Made by a program: the position numbers and the translations under genes. Source: Alistipes sp. (GTDB lineage: Bacteria; Bacteroidota; Bacteroidia; Bacteroidales; Rikenellaceae). Taken from it: a stretch of 64,000 nucleotides of DNA. Location of the stretch: contig JAFXFM010000013.1 in the NCBI GenBank assembly GCA_017520545.1, positions 62,001-126,000 of the forward strand. Direction: 5' to 3'. Shown here in pieces: positions 26,996 through 36,391 of the stretch. How positions within the stretch are numbered: the stretch's first letter is position 1; each line of letters opens with the position of its first letter. The notes beneath the pieces are model-generated. The model saw only the letters and a list, made by a program, of their open reading frames with translations, ran no database searches and had not been told where the DNA came from.

Positions 26996-27608
26996 GAGTT
27001 TGAAAAACTTGACAGCTCCGCTCAGCGGAAATAACCCTGTCATCGTTCAGATACTCGGTATCTGTTCGGCTTTGGCTGTTACCGTGCAACTCAAACCAGC
27101 TATTGTTATGGGTTTGTCGGTAATGGTAGTTACAGCGTTTGCCAACTTGGTGATGTCGATGTTGCGTAAGGGTGTTCCTTCGCGTATTCGTATTATCGTT
27201 CAGTTGGTGGTTATCGCTACGTTGGTAATTCTCGTAGACCAGGTATTGAAGGCATTCGTTTACGATGTGTCGAAGCAGTTGTCGGTCTATGTGGGTCTGA
27301 TTATTACAAACTGTATCGTTATGGGACGTGTCGAGGCATTTGCTTTGCAGAATAAGCCTTGGGATTCGTTCCTCGACGGTATTGGTAACGGTGCAGGTTA
27401 CGGTTTGATTCTCGTAATCGTTGCATTCTTCCGCGAGTTGCTTGGCTCGGGTTCGTTGTTTGGCTATCCTGTATTCGAGAAGATTGGTCTTTACGAACTT
27501 GGCTATTCGAACTGCGGTTTGATGTTGTTCCCTCCGATGGCGTTGATTCTCGTAGGTTGCATCATCTGGATTCACCGTACTATTAACACTAACTTACAGG
27601 AGAAATAG
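26985..27608 (+). CDS. nqrD: Na+-translocating NADH-quinone reductase subunit D
   Basis: This 207-aa integral membrane subunit of the NqrD/RnfE family has about six helices. [18 protein letters not shown] and [13 protein letters not shown] are family signatures; NqrD and NqrE together hold an Fe-S centre between them. The start overlaps the end of nqrC. Confidence 0.96.
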   Translation: MASKSLKNLTAPLSGNNPVIVQILGICSALAVTVQLKPAIVMGLSVMVVTAFANLVMSMLRKGVPSRIRIIVQLVVIATLVILVDQVLKAFVYDVSKQLSVYVGLIITNCIVMGRVEAFALQNKPWDSFLDGIGNGAGYGLILVIVAFFRELLGSGSLFGYPVFEKIGLYELGYSNCGLMLFPPMALILVGCIIWIHRTINTNLQEK

Positions 27609-27619
27609 GAGGATAGATT

Positions 27620-28252
27620 ATGGAAACATTGAATTTATTTATTCGTTCGATTTTTATCGATAATATGGTCTTCGCATTCTTCTTCGGAATGTGCTCCTAC
27701 ATCGCTGTATCGAAGAGTGTAAAGACAGCTCTTGGTCTTGGTCTTGCCGTAACTTTCGTGCAGACTATGACCGTACCGTTGAACTACCTCCTGAACGAGT
27801 ACGTCCTCTCGCCTGGTGCATTGGCTGCGTGGTTGCCGTTCGAGGGGCTCGAAGAGGTGGATTTGTCATTCCTCTCGTTCATTGTCTTCATCGCTGTTAT
27901 CGCTGCATTTGTGCAGCTGGTTGAGATGGTAGTCGAGAAGTTCTCGCCAACCCTCTACAATCAGCTTGGTATCTTCCTTCCGCTCATTGCTGTAAACTGT
28001 GCTATTATGGGTGGTTCGTTGTTTATGCAGCAGATGGTTGGTGCAGGTGAGATTCGCAACGTTGGCGAGTCGGTGGTATATGGTTTGGGCTCGGGTCTTG
28101 GTTGGTGGTTGGCTATCGTTATGATGGCTGCTATCCGTGAGCGCCTTGCCTATTCGCATATTCCGGCTGCATTGAAGGGTCCGGGTATTGCATTTATTAT
28201 CACAGGCCTTATGGGTATCGCATTTATGATATTCTCGGGTATTCAGTTGTAA
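27620..28252 (+). CDS. nqrE: Na+-translocating NADH-quinone reductase subunit E
   Basis: This 210-aa integral membrane subunit of the NqrE/RnfA family has about six helices. [21 protein letters not shown] and [12 protein letters not shown] carry the conserved Cys residues of the shared Fe-S site. It follows nqrD by 11 bp. Confidence 0.96.
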   Translation: METLNLFIRSIFIDNMVFAFFFGMCSYIAVSKSVKTALGLGLAVTFVQTMTVPLNYLLNEYVLSPGALAAWLPFEGLEEVDLSFLSFIVFIAVIAAFVQLVEMVVEKFSPTLYNQLGIFLPLIAVNCAIMGGSLFMQQMVGAGEIRNVGESVVYGLGSGLGWWLAIVMMAAIRERLAYSHIPAALKGPGIAFIITGLMGIAFMIFSGIQL

Positions 28253-28272
28253 ACCTTTAAAAAGAGAAAAAG

Positions 28273-29529
28273 ATGGTAAAAGTAATTATTGTTGCAATTG
28301 TTGCCTTTCTTGCAGTAACCCTCCTTTTGGTGGCACTGTTGCTCTTTGCAAAGGCAAAACTGACTTCGTCGGGCAATGTAACTATCGACATCAACAACGG
28401 CAAGAAGGTCGTTGAGGTTGAGGCCGGTAGTAACCTCCTCGCAACACTCGCTACGGCAGATATCTTCCTTCCATCGGCCTGCGGTGGTAAGGGTGCCTGC
28501 GGACAGTGCAAGTGTCAGGTGTTGGAGGGTGGCGGCGAAGTGCTCCCTACCGAGACCGGCTTCTTCAACCGCAAGCAGCTTCGCGAAAATTGGCGTTTGG
28601 GTTGTCAGGTTAAGGTTAAGGAGGATATGAAAATCGCTGTTCCCGATTCGGTGTTGAGCATCAAGAAGTGGGAGTGCGAGGTTATCTCGAACCACAATGT
28701 TGCTACATTTATCAAGGAGTTCGTGGTGAAGTTGCCAGAGGGTGAGCACCTCAACTTCCGTTCGGGTGGTTACATTCAGATTGATGTGCCTGCAATCACT
28801 GTTGATTACAAGGATATTGACGTTGATCCGCAGTACGAGGAGGATTGGGTTAAGTTTGGTCTTCGCGATTTGAAGATGGTGAACCCTGAACCACAGGTAC
28901 GTGCATATTCGTGTGCTACCTATCCTGCCGAGGGCGATATCATCCGTTTGAATGTTCGTATCGCAACCCCTCCATTCGGTCCTGACCGTAAGATGTTACC
29001 TGTTAATCCGGGCGTGTGCTCGTCGTATATCTACTCGCTCAAACCGGGCGATAAGATCACTATGTCGGGTCCTTACGGTGAGTTCTTCTTGCCGGACAAC
29101 TTGCCTGATACTCAGGAGTTGATTTTCATCGGTGGTGGTGCAGGTATGGCTCCTATGCGTTCGCACATTATGCACCTCTTCAAGACCGAGAAGACAAAGC
29201 GTCCGGTATCGTTCTGGTATGGTGCTCGTTCGCTCAAAGAGGCGTTCTATTTGGAGGATTATGCAGAGATCGAGCGTGAGTTCCCTAACTTCAAGTTCAA
29301 CCTTGCTCTCGACCGTCCGGATCCGGAGGCAGACGCAGCAGGTGTGGACTACAAGGTGGGCTTCGTTCACAACGTCCTCTTCGAGAACTACCTCAAAAAC
29401 CACGAGGATCCGGAGGGTTGTATCTACCTTATGTGCGGACCTCCAATGATGGTCGGCGCGGTAGAGAAACTTCTCGATTCACTCGGCGTGCCACCGGAGA
29501 ATATCTTGTACGATAACTTCGGCGCATAA
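28273..29529 (+). CDS. nqrF: Na+-translocating NADH-quinone reductase subunit F
   Basis: This 418-aa NADH-oxidising subunit has an N-terminal membrane helix, a plant-type 2Fe-2S ferredoxin domain with CGGKGACGQC and a fourth Cys in RLGCQ, an FAD-binding domain with RAYSCATYP, and an NADH domain with GGGAGMAPMRSH and CGPPMM. It ends the six-gene operon; a long palindromic element starts 1 bp after the stop codon. Confidence 0.97.
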   Translation: MVKVIIVAIVAFLAVTLLLVALLLFAKAKLTSSGNVTIDINNGKKVVEVEAGSNLLATLATADIFLPSACGGKGACGQCKCQVLEGGGEVLPTETGFFNRKQLRENWRLGCQVKVKEDMKIAVPDSVLSIKKWECEVISNHNVATFIKEFVVKLPEGEHLNFRSGGYIQIDVPAITVDYKDIDVDPQYEEDWVKFGLRDLKMVNPEPQVRAYSCATYPAEGDIIRLNVRIATPPFGPDRKMLPVNPGVCSSYIYSLKPGDKITMSGPYGEFFLPDNLPDTQELIFIGGGAGMAPMRSHIMHLFKTEKTKRPVSFWYGARSLKEAFYLEDYAEIEREFPNFKFNLALDRPDPEADAAGVDYKVGFVHNVLFENYLKNHEDPEGCIYLMCGPPMMVGAVEKLLDSLGVPPENILYDNFGA

Positions 29530-29530
29530 A

Positions 29531-29648
29531 AAGCATTTTAAGCAGCGATAGCTGCGTTATACTTCGACAATCGGCTTGCTCATTTACTTCAAGTAAACTG
29601 CGCAAGCCGATTTCTTGTATGCCTTGCTCTCATCTACTTAAAATGCTT
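29531..29648. repeat. Long imperfect palindromic element, copy 3
   Basis: The outer arms AAGCATTTTAAG and CTTAAAATGCTT are perfect complements. Inside are GCAGCGATAGCTGCGTTA and GCCTTGCTCTCATCT, shared with copy 2, and a central stem ATCGGCTTGC/GCAAGCCGAT around TTTACTTCAAGTAAA. It probably ends nqr transcription. Confidence 0.8.
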
Positions 29649-29955
29649 TTTCTATGTTGTGGATATGCTGCGGACCCGCTTTCTTGTTTGGCAAGAAATT
29701 CCCTCAATCATCTCTGCTTTTTTTGAGTGTCGTGCGGACTCACTTTTTTGTTTGGTGCGAAATGTATAAAAACGTCATTGCGAGGAGCAAAGCGACGTGG
29801 AAATCTCCATTATTTTTTTTAGTTGAAAACGGAATTAGGGAAACGGAATCCATAGCCATAGTGGACACCTCCACTTACTTGGGGTAGATATTACCTTTAA
29901 TAGGATTTAATAGGACACCCCATAATATCCTATGGCTTCCTGCTCTCTACTCTCT
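29649..29955. other. Gene-free spacer with diverged repeats
   Basis: The spacer contains two diverged copies of GCGGACCCGCTTTCTTGTTT (near 29670 and 29735, the second reading GCGGACTCACTTTTTTGTTT), a half copy of the GTCATTGCGAG repeat at 29773-29808, GAAAACGGAATT words, and a weak inverted pair ATAGGAT/ATCCTAT near 29898-29932. I see no gene. Confidence 0.55.
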
Positions 29956-29988
29956 AAAAAAAAAGTGGTGAGCCGAAGCCCACCACTT
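29956..29988 (-). terminator. Terminator of the lpx/metallophosphatase operon
   Basis: On the minus strand AAGTGGTG pairs with CACCACTT, with GC pairs extending the stem, and a run of T follows. It lies 24 bp after the last gene's stop codon. Confidence 0.85.
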
Positions 29989-30011
29989 ATAAATCGCGCT
30001 CCACGCAACCT

Positions 30012-31172
30012 CTATTCGAAAGAGTGTCTGTGCTTGATTGTACCAGACATATCGATAACATCAATCTTGATACCGTTGCTGTCCACATTTGCCTTCAATG
30101 CTGTGTTGTGAGCATTTACGAGGATAGGGAAGTTGGCATCGGTAGTCTCCGGAGTGTTGTACGAGTAGCGGTGGGTATGACCAGCGAGCATTACGGTAAT
30201 GTTTGCCTTATTAAGAATAGGTAAGAACAACTCGCCCGAGTACTTTGGTCCGTGCCACATATTCTTGCCACCGATAGGAGGCATATGCATAAGCACTACG
30301 CGATACTTTGCATTCTTGCAATCTTCGCTCTCTACCACGCCTTTGAGCCACTCTGCCTCTTCGCGACGGAATTGGTCGTAAACGGCAGTTTCGTAGTACT
30401 CGAGGTCGCTATCAGGCTTATCCTCGCCACCGTCCAAGATGATAAAGAATACATCGCCGTGCTTCAACGTAAAGTAGGTCTTGCCGGTTGGGGTAGGGAA
30501 GTAGTCCAAGAAACTTGTTGCAAAGATACCGCGAGTCTCGTGATTACCGCGTACAAGGTAGAACGGAGTCTGCTTTGCGAAGAGATTAATCGACGCATTT
30601 ACGAAACCGTCGAAGAGGATATCCACATTTGGCACGTGGCTAACCATATCGCCATTGTAGAACACCATATCGGTCTTGCCCTTCTTGAAGGTGTTGAGCA
30701 ACGCGTCCATCTTCTCCTGTTTGGCGTGGATATCGTTCAACACGATAAACTGTGTACTCTCCTTCTTAGGGTCGAGAGTGTAGAAGCCCGGATACTTGCG
30801 ACCATAGATGCGTGCAGTAACTACATCGCCGTAGTGTATTCGGTTGCGCTTTGTGTGGAGAACCTCCTTCGAAGAAACCGAGTAGCAATACTTGTGTCCT
30901 GGCTTCAAACCCTTGATTTTCACCTGATGCACAGTGCCGAATACTCGCTTGCCGAGGTAGGTCTGGTAGAATTTCGGACGCTCTACGTTGTAGAAGTTCG
31001 AGCCATCAACCGGAGCGCACTCCACCCACGATATAGCCTCCTTGTCGGTTACCCAAACTACGGTAGCCTCCGTATCGGTTACTGACTGCAAATAGGGGCC
31101 GCGAATGATTTTGATTGCCTGTGCCGAATATATGCCACAGAACAACGCTGCAATTAAAAGAAACTTTTTCAT
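30012..31172 (-). CDS. Secreted metallophosphatase with fibronectin-like N-domain (paralogue B)
   Basis: This 386-aa protein has a Sec signal (MKKFLLIAALFCGIYSAQA). An N-terminal purple-acid-phosphatase-like Fn3 domain (RGPYLQSVTDTEATVVWVT) precedes a calcineurin-like metallophosphoesterase domain with LNDIHAK, YNGDMV, RGNHETR, LMHMPP and AGHTHRY, so all dinuclear metal-site motifs are present. It is probably a periplasmic phosphatase of unknown substrate. It is a close paralogue of the gene 34 bp upstream, and both sit at the end of the lipid A synthesis operon. Confidence 0.87.
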   Translation of the reverse strand: MKKFLLIAALFCGIYSAQAIKIIRGPYLQSVTDTEATVVWVTDKEAISWVECAPVDGSNFYNVERPKFYQTYLGKRVFGTVHQVKIKGLKPGHKYCYSVSSKEVLHTKRNRIHYGDVVTARIYGRKYPGFYTLDPKKESTQFIVLNDIHAKQEKMDALLNTFKKGKTDMVFYNGDMVSHVPNVDILFDGFVNASINLFAKQTPFYLVRGNHETRGIFATSFLDYFPTPTGKTYFTLKHGDVFFIILDGGEDKPDSDLEYYETAVYDQFRREEAEWLKGVVESEDCKNAKYRVVLMHMPPIGGKNMWHGPKYSGELFLPILNKANITVMLAGHTHRYSYNTPETTDANFPILVNAHNTALKANVDSNGIKIDVIDMSGTIKHRHSFE

Positions 31173-31206
31173 AGTTTTTAGGTTTATGTTAGGTCATTAA
31201 ATTCGT

Positions 31207-32361
31207 CTATTTGAACGAGTGAGTTGCCTTAATTGCACCCGCCATATCCACAACATCTACTTTGATGCCGTTAGCGTCAATCTTCACCTTCAATGCGTCC
31301 TCAAACGAGTTTACAACGATAGGAAATGCCGCTTGGTTGGTGTGGTATGAGTATTTGTGGACGTGTCCGCACAGCATAACCGAGATGTTGGCATTGTTCA
31401 AAATTGGCAAGTACATCTCCTGAATTTGGCGCGTGCCGTGCCACATCTTATGACCCTCGATAGGTGGCATATGGAGGAATACAACACGATGTTTTGCACT
31501 CTTACACTCGTTGCTCTCAACAACTGTTTTCAACCATTCGGCAACCTCCTTGCGGTAGTCGTCGTATGCGGCTGTTTCGTAGTACTCGATGTTGTTATCC
31601 GGCTTATCTTCGCCACCGTCGAGCATAATGAAGAATGTGTTTCCGTGTGTAATGGTGTAGTAGGGCTTACCCGTAGTTGTAGGGAAGTATTTCAGATAGT
31701 CGCCCGAATACTTACCGCGAGTCTCGTGGTTACCTCGAACATAGTAGAACGGAACATCGCTTGCAAAGTGCTTTACCGCAGTATCCAGAAAGCCCTTGTA
31801 TAGAGTCTCTATCGAAGGAATACTGCTTACCATATCGCCGTTGAAGATTACCATATCGGTCTCGCCTTTCTTGAAGCAGTGTGTCAAATAAGCCTCCATC
31901 TTCTCGTTCTTGGCGTGCACATCGTTCATTACTACAAACTCGATGCTCTCTTTCTTCGGGTCGAGAGTAGGAATAGTCTGCGCAACCTTGCGATAGACAT
32001 TCGTCGAAACGATATTACCGTAGTGAATACGGTTGCCCTTCTGTGCAAGAACCTCCTTCGAGGCTATTGCGTAGCGATACTTTGTGCCCGGCTTCAAACC
32101 TGTAACTCGCACCTGATGCACCGTGCCGATGATACGTTTACCCATATCGGTCTGGTAGAACTTTGGACGGTCGCGGTAGTAGAAGTGCTTGCCGTCTTCG
32201 GGGGCGACCTCTACCCACGACAACGCATCAACGTCTGTTACCCACATAATTGTTGCCTCAGTATCGGTTACTGCCTGCAAGTATGGACCGTGAATGATTT
32301 TAATCGCTTGTGCCGAATATACGCCACAGAACAGCGCCACTGCTAAAAGTATCCTCTTCAT
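31207..32361 (-). CDS. Secreted metallophosphatase with fibronectin-like N-domain (paralogue A)
   Basis: This 384-aa paralogue of the adjacent gene has the same layout: signal peptide (MKRILLAVALFCGVYSAQA), Fn3-like domain (HGPYLQAVTDTEATIMWVT) and a metallophosphoesterase domain with MNDVHAK, FNGDMV, RGNHETR, FLHMPP and CGHVHKY. All metal ligands are kept. The gene starts 13 bp after lpxA on the same strand, so it is likely cotranscribed with it. The pair arose by tandem duplication. A role in dephosphorylating an envelope component is possible but only suggested by position. Confidence 0.87.
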   Translation of the reverse strand: MKRILLAVALFCGVYSAQAIKIIHGPYLQAVTDTEATIMWVTDVDALSWVEVAPEDGKHFYYRDRPKFYQTDMGKRIIGTVHQVRVTGLKPGTKYRYAIASKEVLAQKGNRIHYGNIVSTNVYRKVAQTIPTLDPKKESIEFVVMNDVHAKNEKMEAYLTHCFKKGETDMVIFNGDMVSSIPSIETLYKGFLDTAVKHFASDVPFYYVRGNHETRGKYSGDYLKYFPTTTGKPYYTITHGNTFFIMLDGGEDKPDNNIEYYETAAYDDYRKEVAEWLKTVVESNECKSAKHRVVFLHMPPIEGHKMWHGTRQIQEMYLPILNNANISVMLCGHVHKYSYHTNQAAFPIVVNSFEDALKVKIDANGIKVDVVDMAGAIKATHSFK

Positions 32362-32374
32362 AGTTTTCTATTTT

Positions 32375-33157
32375 TTATCTGCCATACTTCTTTATCACTC
32401 CGCGTGTGCTCAACGATGCACGTACAAATTCGATTATTGCATCGCGCTCAGGCGACTGTGGAAGTGTCTGTTCGGCCTCGTTACAAGCATTCGAGAAGTT
32501 TAAATCGCTCTGGAATATGATGCGGCAGGTGTTGTGAATAGCCTCGATTTGCTCTGTGGTGTATCCGCGACGTTGCAGACCGATTTTATTGATGCCGGCA
32601 TAACTTCCTGTTTCGCGCAGTGTGATAAATGGAGGCACATTCTGGCGAACGAGTGTTCCACCCTGAATCATTGCGTGGTCGCCAATTTTGCACCACTGAT
32701 GTACTGCCGAGTGTCCACCAATGACAACCCAGTCGCCGACTTCAACCTCGCCCGCCAACGATACGCGATTTGCGATAACGCAGTGGTTACCCACAACGTC
32801 GTCGTGAGCCACGTGAACGTAGGCCATAAGGAGGTTTCCGCTACCCACTACGGTTGTTCCGCGCGAAGCTGTACCTCGACTGATTGTTACACATTCGCGG
32901 ATATCGTTGTCGTCGCCAATTACGGCGGTTGTATTCTCGCCCACAAATTTCAAATCCTGCGGAAGACAGGCAATCGAAGCCCCAGTGTGAATTTTGTTGC
33001 GCTTGCCGAGGCGTGCACCATTGTTGATTATGGCACCCGGACCAATCCAACATTCATCGCCAATTTCGACATCGCCTGCGATGTAGGCAAATGGTTCTAC
33101 AGTAACATTCTCACCCAATTTTGCATCGGGGTGAACATAAGCCAAAGGACTAATCAT
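32375..33157 (-). CDS. lpxA: Acyl-ACP--UDP-N-acetylglucosamine O-acyltransferase
   Basis: This 260-aa first enzyme of lipid A synthesis transfers a hydroxyacyl chain to UDP-GlcNAc. The N-terminal two-thirds is a left-handed beta-helix of hexapeptide repeats (PDAKLGENVTVEPFAYIAG), with the catalytic His in HVAHDD. The C-terminal helical part contains GINKIGLQRRGYT, a conserved LpxA segment. It lies 98 bp after lpxC-fabZ on the same strand; the spacer holds a word repeat of the TTGGCTAAATTAAAAATT type. Confidence 0.97.
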   Translation of the reverse strand: MISPLAYVHPDAKLGENVTVEPFAYIAGDVEIGDECWIGPGAIINNGARLGKRNKIHTGASIACLPQDLKFVGENTTAVIGDDNDIRECVTISRGTASRGTTVVGSGNLLMAYVHVAHDDVVGNHCVIANRVSLAGEVEVGDWVVIGGHSAVHQWCKIGDHAMIQGGTLVRQNVPPFITLRETGSYAGINKIGLQRRGYTTEQIEAIHNTCRIIFQSDLNFSNACNEAEQTLPQSPERDAIIEFVRASLSTRGVIKKYGR

Positions 33158-33255
33158 ACTTTTCTACTTTATTGCTTTTAGCCATAATCCATTAGACGTT
33201 GGCTAAATTAAAAATTAAAATTCTTTTTAGGAAGTTTAGAGGTTGTAACTCTCGC

Positions 33256-34644
33256 CTATTTAGTTTTGACAATCTGCGCTACAATAGTTGCTTCGCAAAC
33301 CAGTGTATCGCCAACAAAGACCTTGCACTCAACATTTGCCAAATTACGACGCACAGGCTCTGCCAATACACACTCTATCTGCATCGTATCGCCAGGAATG
33401 ACCTTGTGGCGGAAACGCACGTTGTCGATGCGAAGGAAGTAGGTGGAGTAGTTCTCCGGATCCTCGACCTTGCTCAATACATAGATGCCACTGCACTGCG
33501 CCATAGCCTCGACGATAAGTACGCCCGGCATAATCGGCTCCGAGGGGAAGTGTCCTTGGAAGAATGGCTCGTTGATAGTTACCTGCTTGATGCCTGCAAT
33601 TGACTGCTCGTCCATATGGTAGATTCTATCGACCAATAGGAATGGGAAGCGGTGAGGCAACATCTTGCGTATATCCATAACATCGAACAACGGGGCTTTG
33701 CGAGAGTCGTACTTGAAACGCGGTTTTACACCATCGTGACGAATCGAATTGTGAATCTGCTTCATAAATTCGGTGTTGGCGTAGTGTCCCGGGCGGGTTG
33801 CCATTACGCTACCTTTGATTCGCATACCGAGCAGTGCAAAGTCGCCGAGTAGGTCGAGCAACTTATGGCGAGCCATTTCGTTCGTGGCGCGAAGTTCAAG
33901 GTTGTTGAGGTATCCTCCCGTAACCTTGATATCCCTCTTGCCAAAGAGCGAGGAGAGTCGCTGCAACTGTTCGTCGGTTACGGGATTTTCGACAATAACA
34001 ATGGCGTTATCCACGTCGCCACCCTTAACCAAGCCTGCTGCTGCCAGCGCCTCGACTTCGTGCAAGAATACGAAGGTGCGGTTTGGAGCAATCTTCGCTG
34101 AGTAGTTATCCTCGGGGTTGAAGGTTGCATATTGGTTGCCTATTACCTTCGAATTGAAATCAATATGCACCGATGCCGAGAACTCCTCGTTGGGGTAAAT
34201 TGCCAACATAACACCCTTCTCGGGTATTGCATATACCTGTTTCTCTGTTACTTCGTAGTATTTACGATTTGCCGACTGCTCGACAATACCCACTCTGAGA
34301 ATTTCGGCTGCATACTCGCGTGCCGAGCCGTCCATAATTGGGACTTCGGGGGCATTGATATCTATGAGGGCGTTATCTACGCCGAGAGTCCAAAGTGCCG
34401 ACATAATATGTTCGATGGTGCTGACACGCGCCTCGCCCTGCTCGATTGTTGTGCCACGTGCGGTGTCGGTTACATATTCGCACAATGCCGGCACCAAAGG
34501 TGCGCCTTGGAGGTCGATACGACGAAATACAATTCCGTGATTCTCCGGAGCGGGACTAACGGTCATTGTTACGAGTTTGCCGGTGTGCAATCCTTTACCC
34601 GAAAAGGTTATTGGAGCACCAAGAGTATTCTGTTTTATTGACAT
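33256..34644 (-). CDS. lpxC-fabZ: Bifunctional UDP-3-O-acyl-GlcNAc deacetylase / 3-hydroxyacyl-ACP dehydratase
   Basis: This 462-aa fusion is known in Bacteroidetes. The LpxC part (about residues 1-300) has GKGLHTGK, the metal ligand His in TIEHIMSAL, and [12 protein letters not shown] with the other ligands; it commits UDP-acyl-GlcNAc to lipid A. The FabZ part (about residues 315-462) has [14 protein letters not shown] with the catalytic His and [20 protein letters not shown] with the catalytic Glu; it dehydrates 3-hydroxyacyl-ACP. Fusing the two may balance use of the shared hydroxyacyl-ACP. It is the first gene of the leftward operon, from a TATCTTTG promoter. Confidence 0.97.
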   Translation of the reverse strand: MSIKQNTLGAPITFSGKGLHTGKLVTMTVSPAPENHGIVFRRIDLQGAPLVPALCEYVTDTARGTTIEQGEARVSTIEHIMSALWTLGVDNALIDINAPEVPIMDGSAREYAAEILRVGIVEQSANRKYYEVTEKQVYAIPEKGVMLAIYPNEEFSASVHIDFNSKVIGNQYATFNPEDNYSAKIAPNRTFVFLHEVEALAAAGLVKGGDVDNAIVIVENPVTDEQLQRLSSLFGKRDIKVTGGYLNNLELRATNEMARHKLLDLLGDFALLGMRIKGSVMATRPGHYANTEFMKQIHNSIRHDGVKPRFKYDSRKAPLFDVMDIRKMLPHRFPFLLVDRIYHMDEQSIAGIKQVTINEPFFQGHFPSEPIMPGVLIVEAMAQCSGIYVLSKVEDPENYSTYFLRIDNVRFRHKVIPGDTMQIECVLAEPVRRNLANVECKVFVGDTLVCEATIVAQIVKTK

Positions 34645-34684
34645 AATGTTCTAAAAATTGCCAAATTGGTAGTTATAATCATCA

Positions 34685-34692
34685 CAAAGATA
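34685..34692 (-). promoter_or_regulatory. -7 box of the lpxC-fabZ operon
   Basis: TATCTTTG on the minus strand is 40 bp upstream of the lpxC-fabZ ATG. It is back-to-back with the plus-strand box at 34714. Confidence 0.7.
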
Positions 34693-34713
34693 GTATTTTT
34701 TTCTTAAAATTGT

Positions 34714-34721
34714 TAAATTTG
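34714..34721 (+). promoter_or_regulatory. -7 box of the TonB-like gene
   Basis: TAAATTTG matches TAnnTTTG, 21 bp before ATG 34743. It argues against the earlier in-frame TTG at 34710. Confidence 0.65.
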
Positions 34722-34742
34722 CAGTTGAATTTATATAACACT

Positions 34743-35570
34743 ATGGAACAACAATCGGATAATAAGATAAATCAATCATCAAAGCGGCCAAATCCACGTC
34801 GCGACAGGCTGCGTTTGCCGTTCGATAATCGTAGACAAGACCCAATGAGTTGGATCTACGATAATCGTCGCGGTTTGTGTGCTACGGTGATAGTGTTCTT
34901 GATTATGGCGATAGTTTTTGTCTCGGCAAAAATCGTAACCAAGATAAGCGACACATCCGATACAATATATATCGAGTTGGATATGACGGAGGTGGTTGAG
35001 CAGAAACCCGAGCAGAAGCAAGAGAAACCAAAGCCAAAACCTCGCACCGACATCGATTACAGCAAGGTGCGAAACCTATCCTCTAACGAAAGTGCCAAAG
35101 AGGAGGAGTTGAAAGAGGTGCGCAACAACATTAGCGACAAGGAGCTGCGCGAGGCTGCCGCAAAGGTCGAGCAGGGTATGCGCGACAATCTCGACGCCTA
35201 CGAGCAGGGATTGGCAGAGGTTGATGCCATCGGGAAACCTGCTCCGAAAGATAATACCGAGAGGGCGAGTGAAGGTAAAACCTCACGCCGCAAAGGAAAT
35301 GTAACGGTGAGTTACTCCTTTACCGACCCTACACGCCACGCCACCTACTTGGTGAAACCGGCGTATCGTTGTGAGGGTGGTGGCGAGGTTATTGTAACGG
35401 CTATACTCAACCAAAGCGGCAAGGTCATCTCGGCGACGGTCGAGAGCGGAGGTGATGCCTGTATGCAACAAGTGGCGGTGCAGGCGGCACTCGGCTCGAC
35501 ATTCGATATCAATAGCAGTGCCCCTAAAAGGCACGAAGGAACAATAAGTTATATCTTCATTCCACAGTAG
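34743..35570 (+). CDS. TonB-like energy transducer
   Basis: This 275-aa protein has a single membrane helix (about residues 44-64, ATVIVFLIMAIVFVSAKIV) after a basic cytoplasmic N-terminus. A Lys/Pro/Glu-rich stretch (VVEQKPEQKQEKPKPKPRT) and a coiled-coil-like region span the periplasm. The C-terminal domain has GGGEVIVTAILNQSGKVISA and a conserved CMQQVAVQAAL helix, as in short Bacteroidetes TonB-family proteins. It may energise outer-membrane transporters, though no ExbB/ExbD is in view. Its stop overlaps the pldA start region (TAGTGATG). Confidence 0.82.
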   Translation: MEQQSDNKINQSSKRPNPRRDRLRLPFDNRRQDPMSWIYDNRRGLCATVIVFLIMAIVFVSAKIVTKISDTSDTIYIELDMTEVVEQKPEQKQEKPKPKPRTDIDYSKVRNLSSNESAKEEELKEVRNNISDKELREAAAKVEQGMRDNLDAYEQGLAEVDAIGKPAPKDNTERASEGKTSRRKGNVTVSYSFTDPTRHATYLVKPAYRCEGGGEVIVTAILNQSGKVISATVESGGDACMQQVAVQAALGSTFDINSSAPKRHEGTISYIFIPQ

Positions 35571-35572
35571 TG

Positions 35573-36367
35573 ATGCGTTATTTTGCGACGATACTATTTG
35601 CCATTATTTTTTCACTCTCGGCAAGTGCCAAGAGTGGCGATAGCGTTGTCGTAAAGCAGAAGAGTCGCTACCCTGTAATCGGAATGTGGAAGCAGAACTA
35701 CATAGCTACGGGCTTTGCCACAAATCAACCCGTGTCGAAGTTCTCCTCCGATATCAAATTTCAGTTGAGTCTGGCATTGCGCTTGTGGAACATTAAGGGC
35801 AAGGTCGATATACTGACGACCTACTCGCAGCGTAGTATTTGGAACGTGTATCAGGAGTCGTGCCCATTCCTCGAAACAGCATACAACCCGGGTTTGTGGG
35901 TAGCTTGGCAGACCAATGAGAAGGTGCGACTATTGTTCGGTATAGAGCACGAGTCGAATGGACTTGATGGCGATAAATCGCGCTCATTCAACTACGCAAC
36001 TGTGGCCTGCTTGTACGAGCCTCACCCCAATTGGATCTTGGGCGCGAGAGCGTGGTATGGCTATTACGGCCGAGAGCATATATCCCGCTATTATCACTAT
36101 CGCGGAGTGATGCAGTTATGGGGCACATTCCATACAAGGAATGACCGATTTTCGGTTACGGCGCTTGTGAATCCGACAGTTACATTTACCCGCTACAATT
36201 TGCAGGTCGAGGCGGCGTGGCGAATGGCTAAGCGTGGTGATTGGATACCGTCGATTTTTGTGCAGTACTGCTACGGCTATGGCGAAACGATGATTGACTA
36301 CAATCGCCGAACAAGCAAAATTCGCCTCGGTATATCGCTGATGAACAGCAAGATGAATTTATACTAA
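35573..36367 (+). CDS. pldA: Outer membrane phospholipase A (OMPLA/PldA type)
   Basis: This 264-aa protein has a Sec signal (MRYFATILFAIIFSLSASA). The active-site segment EHESNGLDGDKSRSFNY holds the His-x-Ser pair and the downstream Asn of the OMPLA triad (H/S/N), and amphipathic strands ending in Tyr fit a 12-strand barrel ending IRLGISLMNSKMNLY. It hydrolyses phospholipids that reach the outer leaflet, preserving outer-membrane asymmetry. ATG 35573 is preferred to GTG 35570. It is translationally coupled to the TonB-like gene. Confidence 0.88.
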   Translation: MRYFATILFAIIFSLSASAKSGDSVVVKQKSRYPVIGMWKQNYIATGFATNQPVSKFSSDIKFQLSLALRLWNIKGKVDILTTYSQRSIWNVYQESCPFLETAYNPGLWVAWQTNEKVRLLFGIEHESNGLDGDKSRSFNYATVACLYEPHPNWILGARAWYGYYGREHISRYYHYRGVMQLWGTFHTRNDRFSVTALVNPTVTFTRYNLQVEAAWRMAKRGDWIPSIFVQYCYGYGETMIDYNRRTSKIRLGISLMNSKMNLY

Positions 36368-36391
36368 GAGATTAAGAGATAGCAAGTAACA

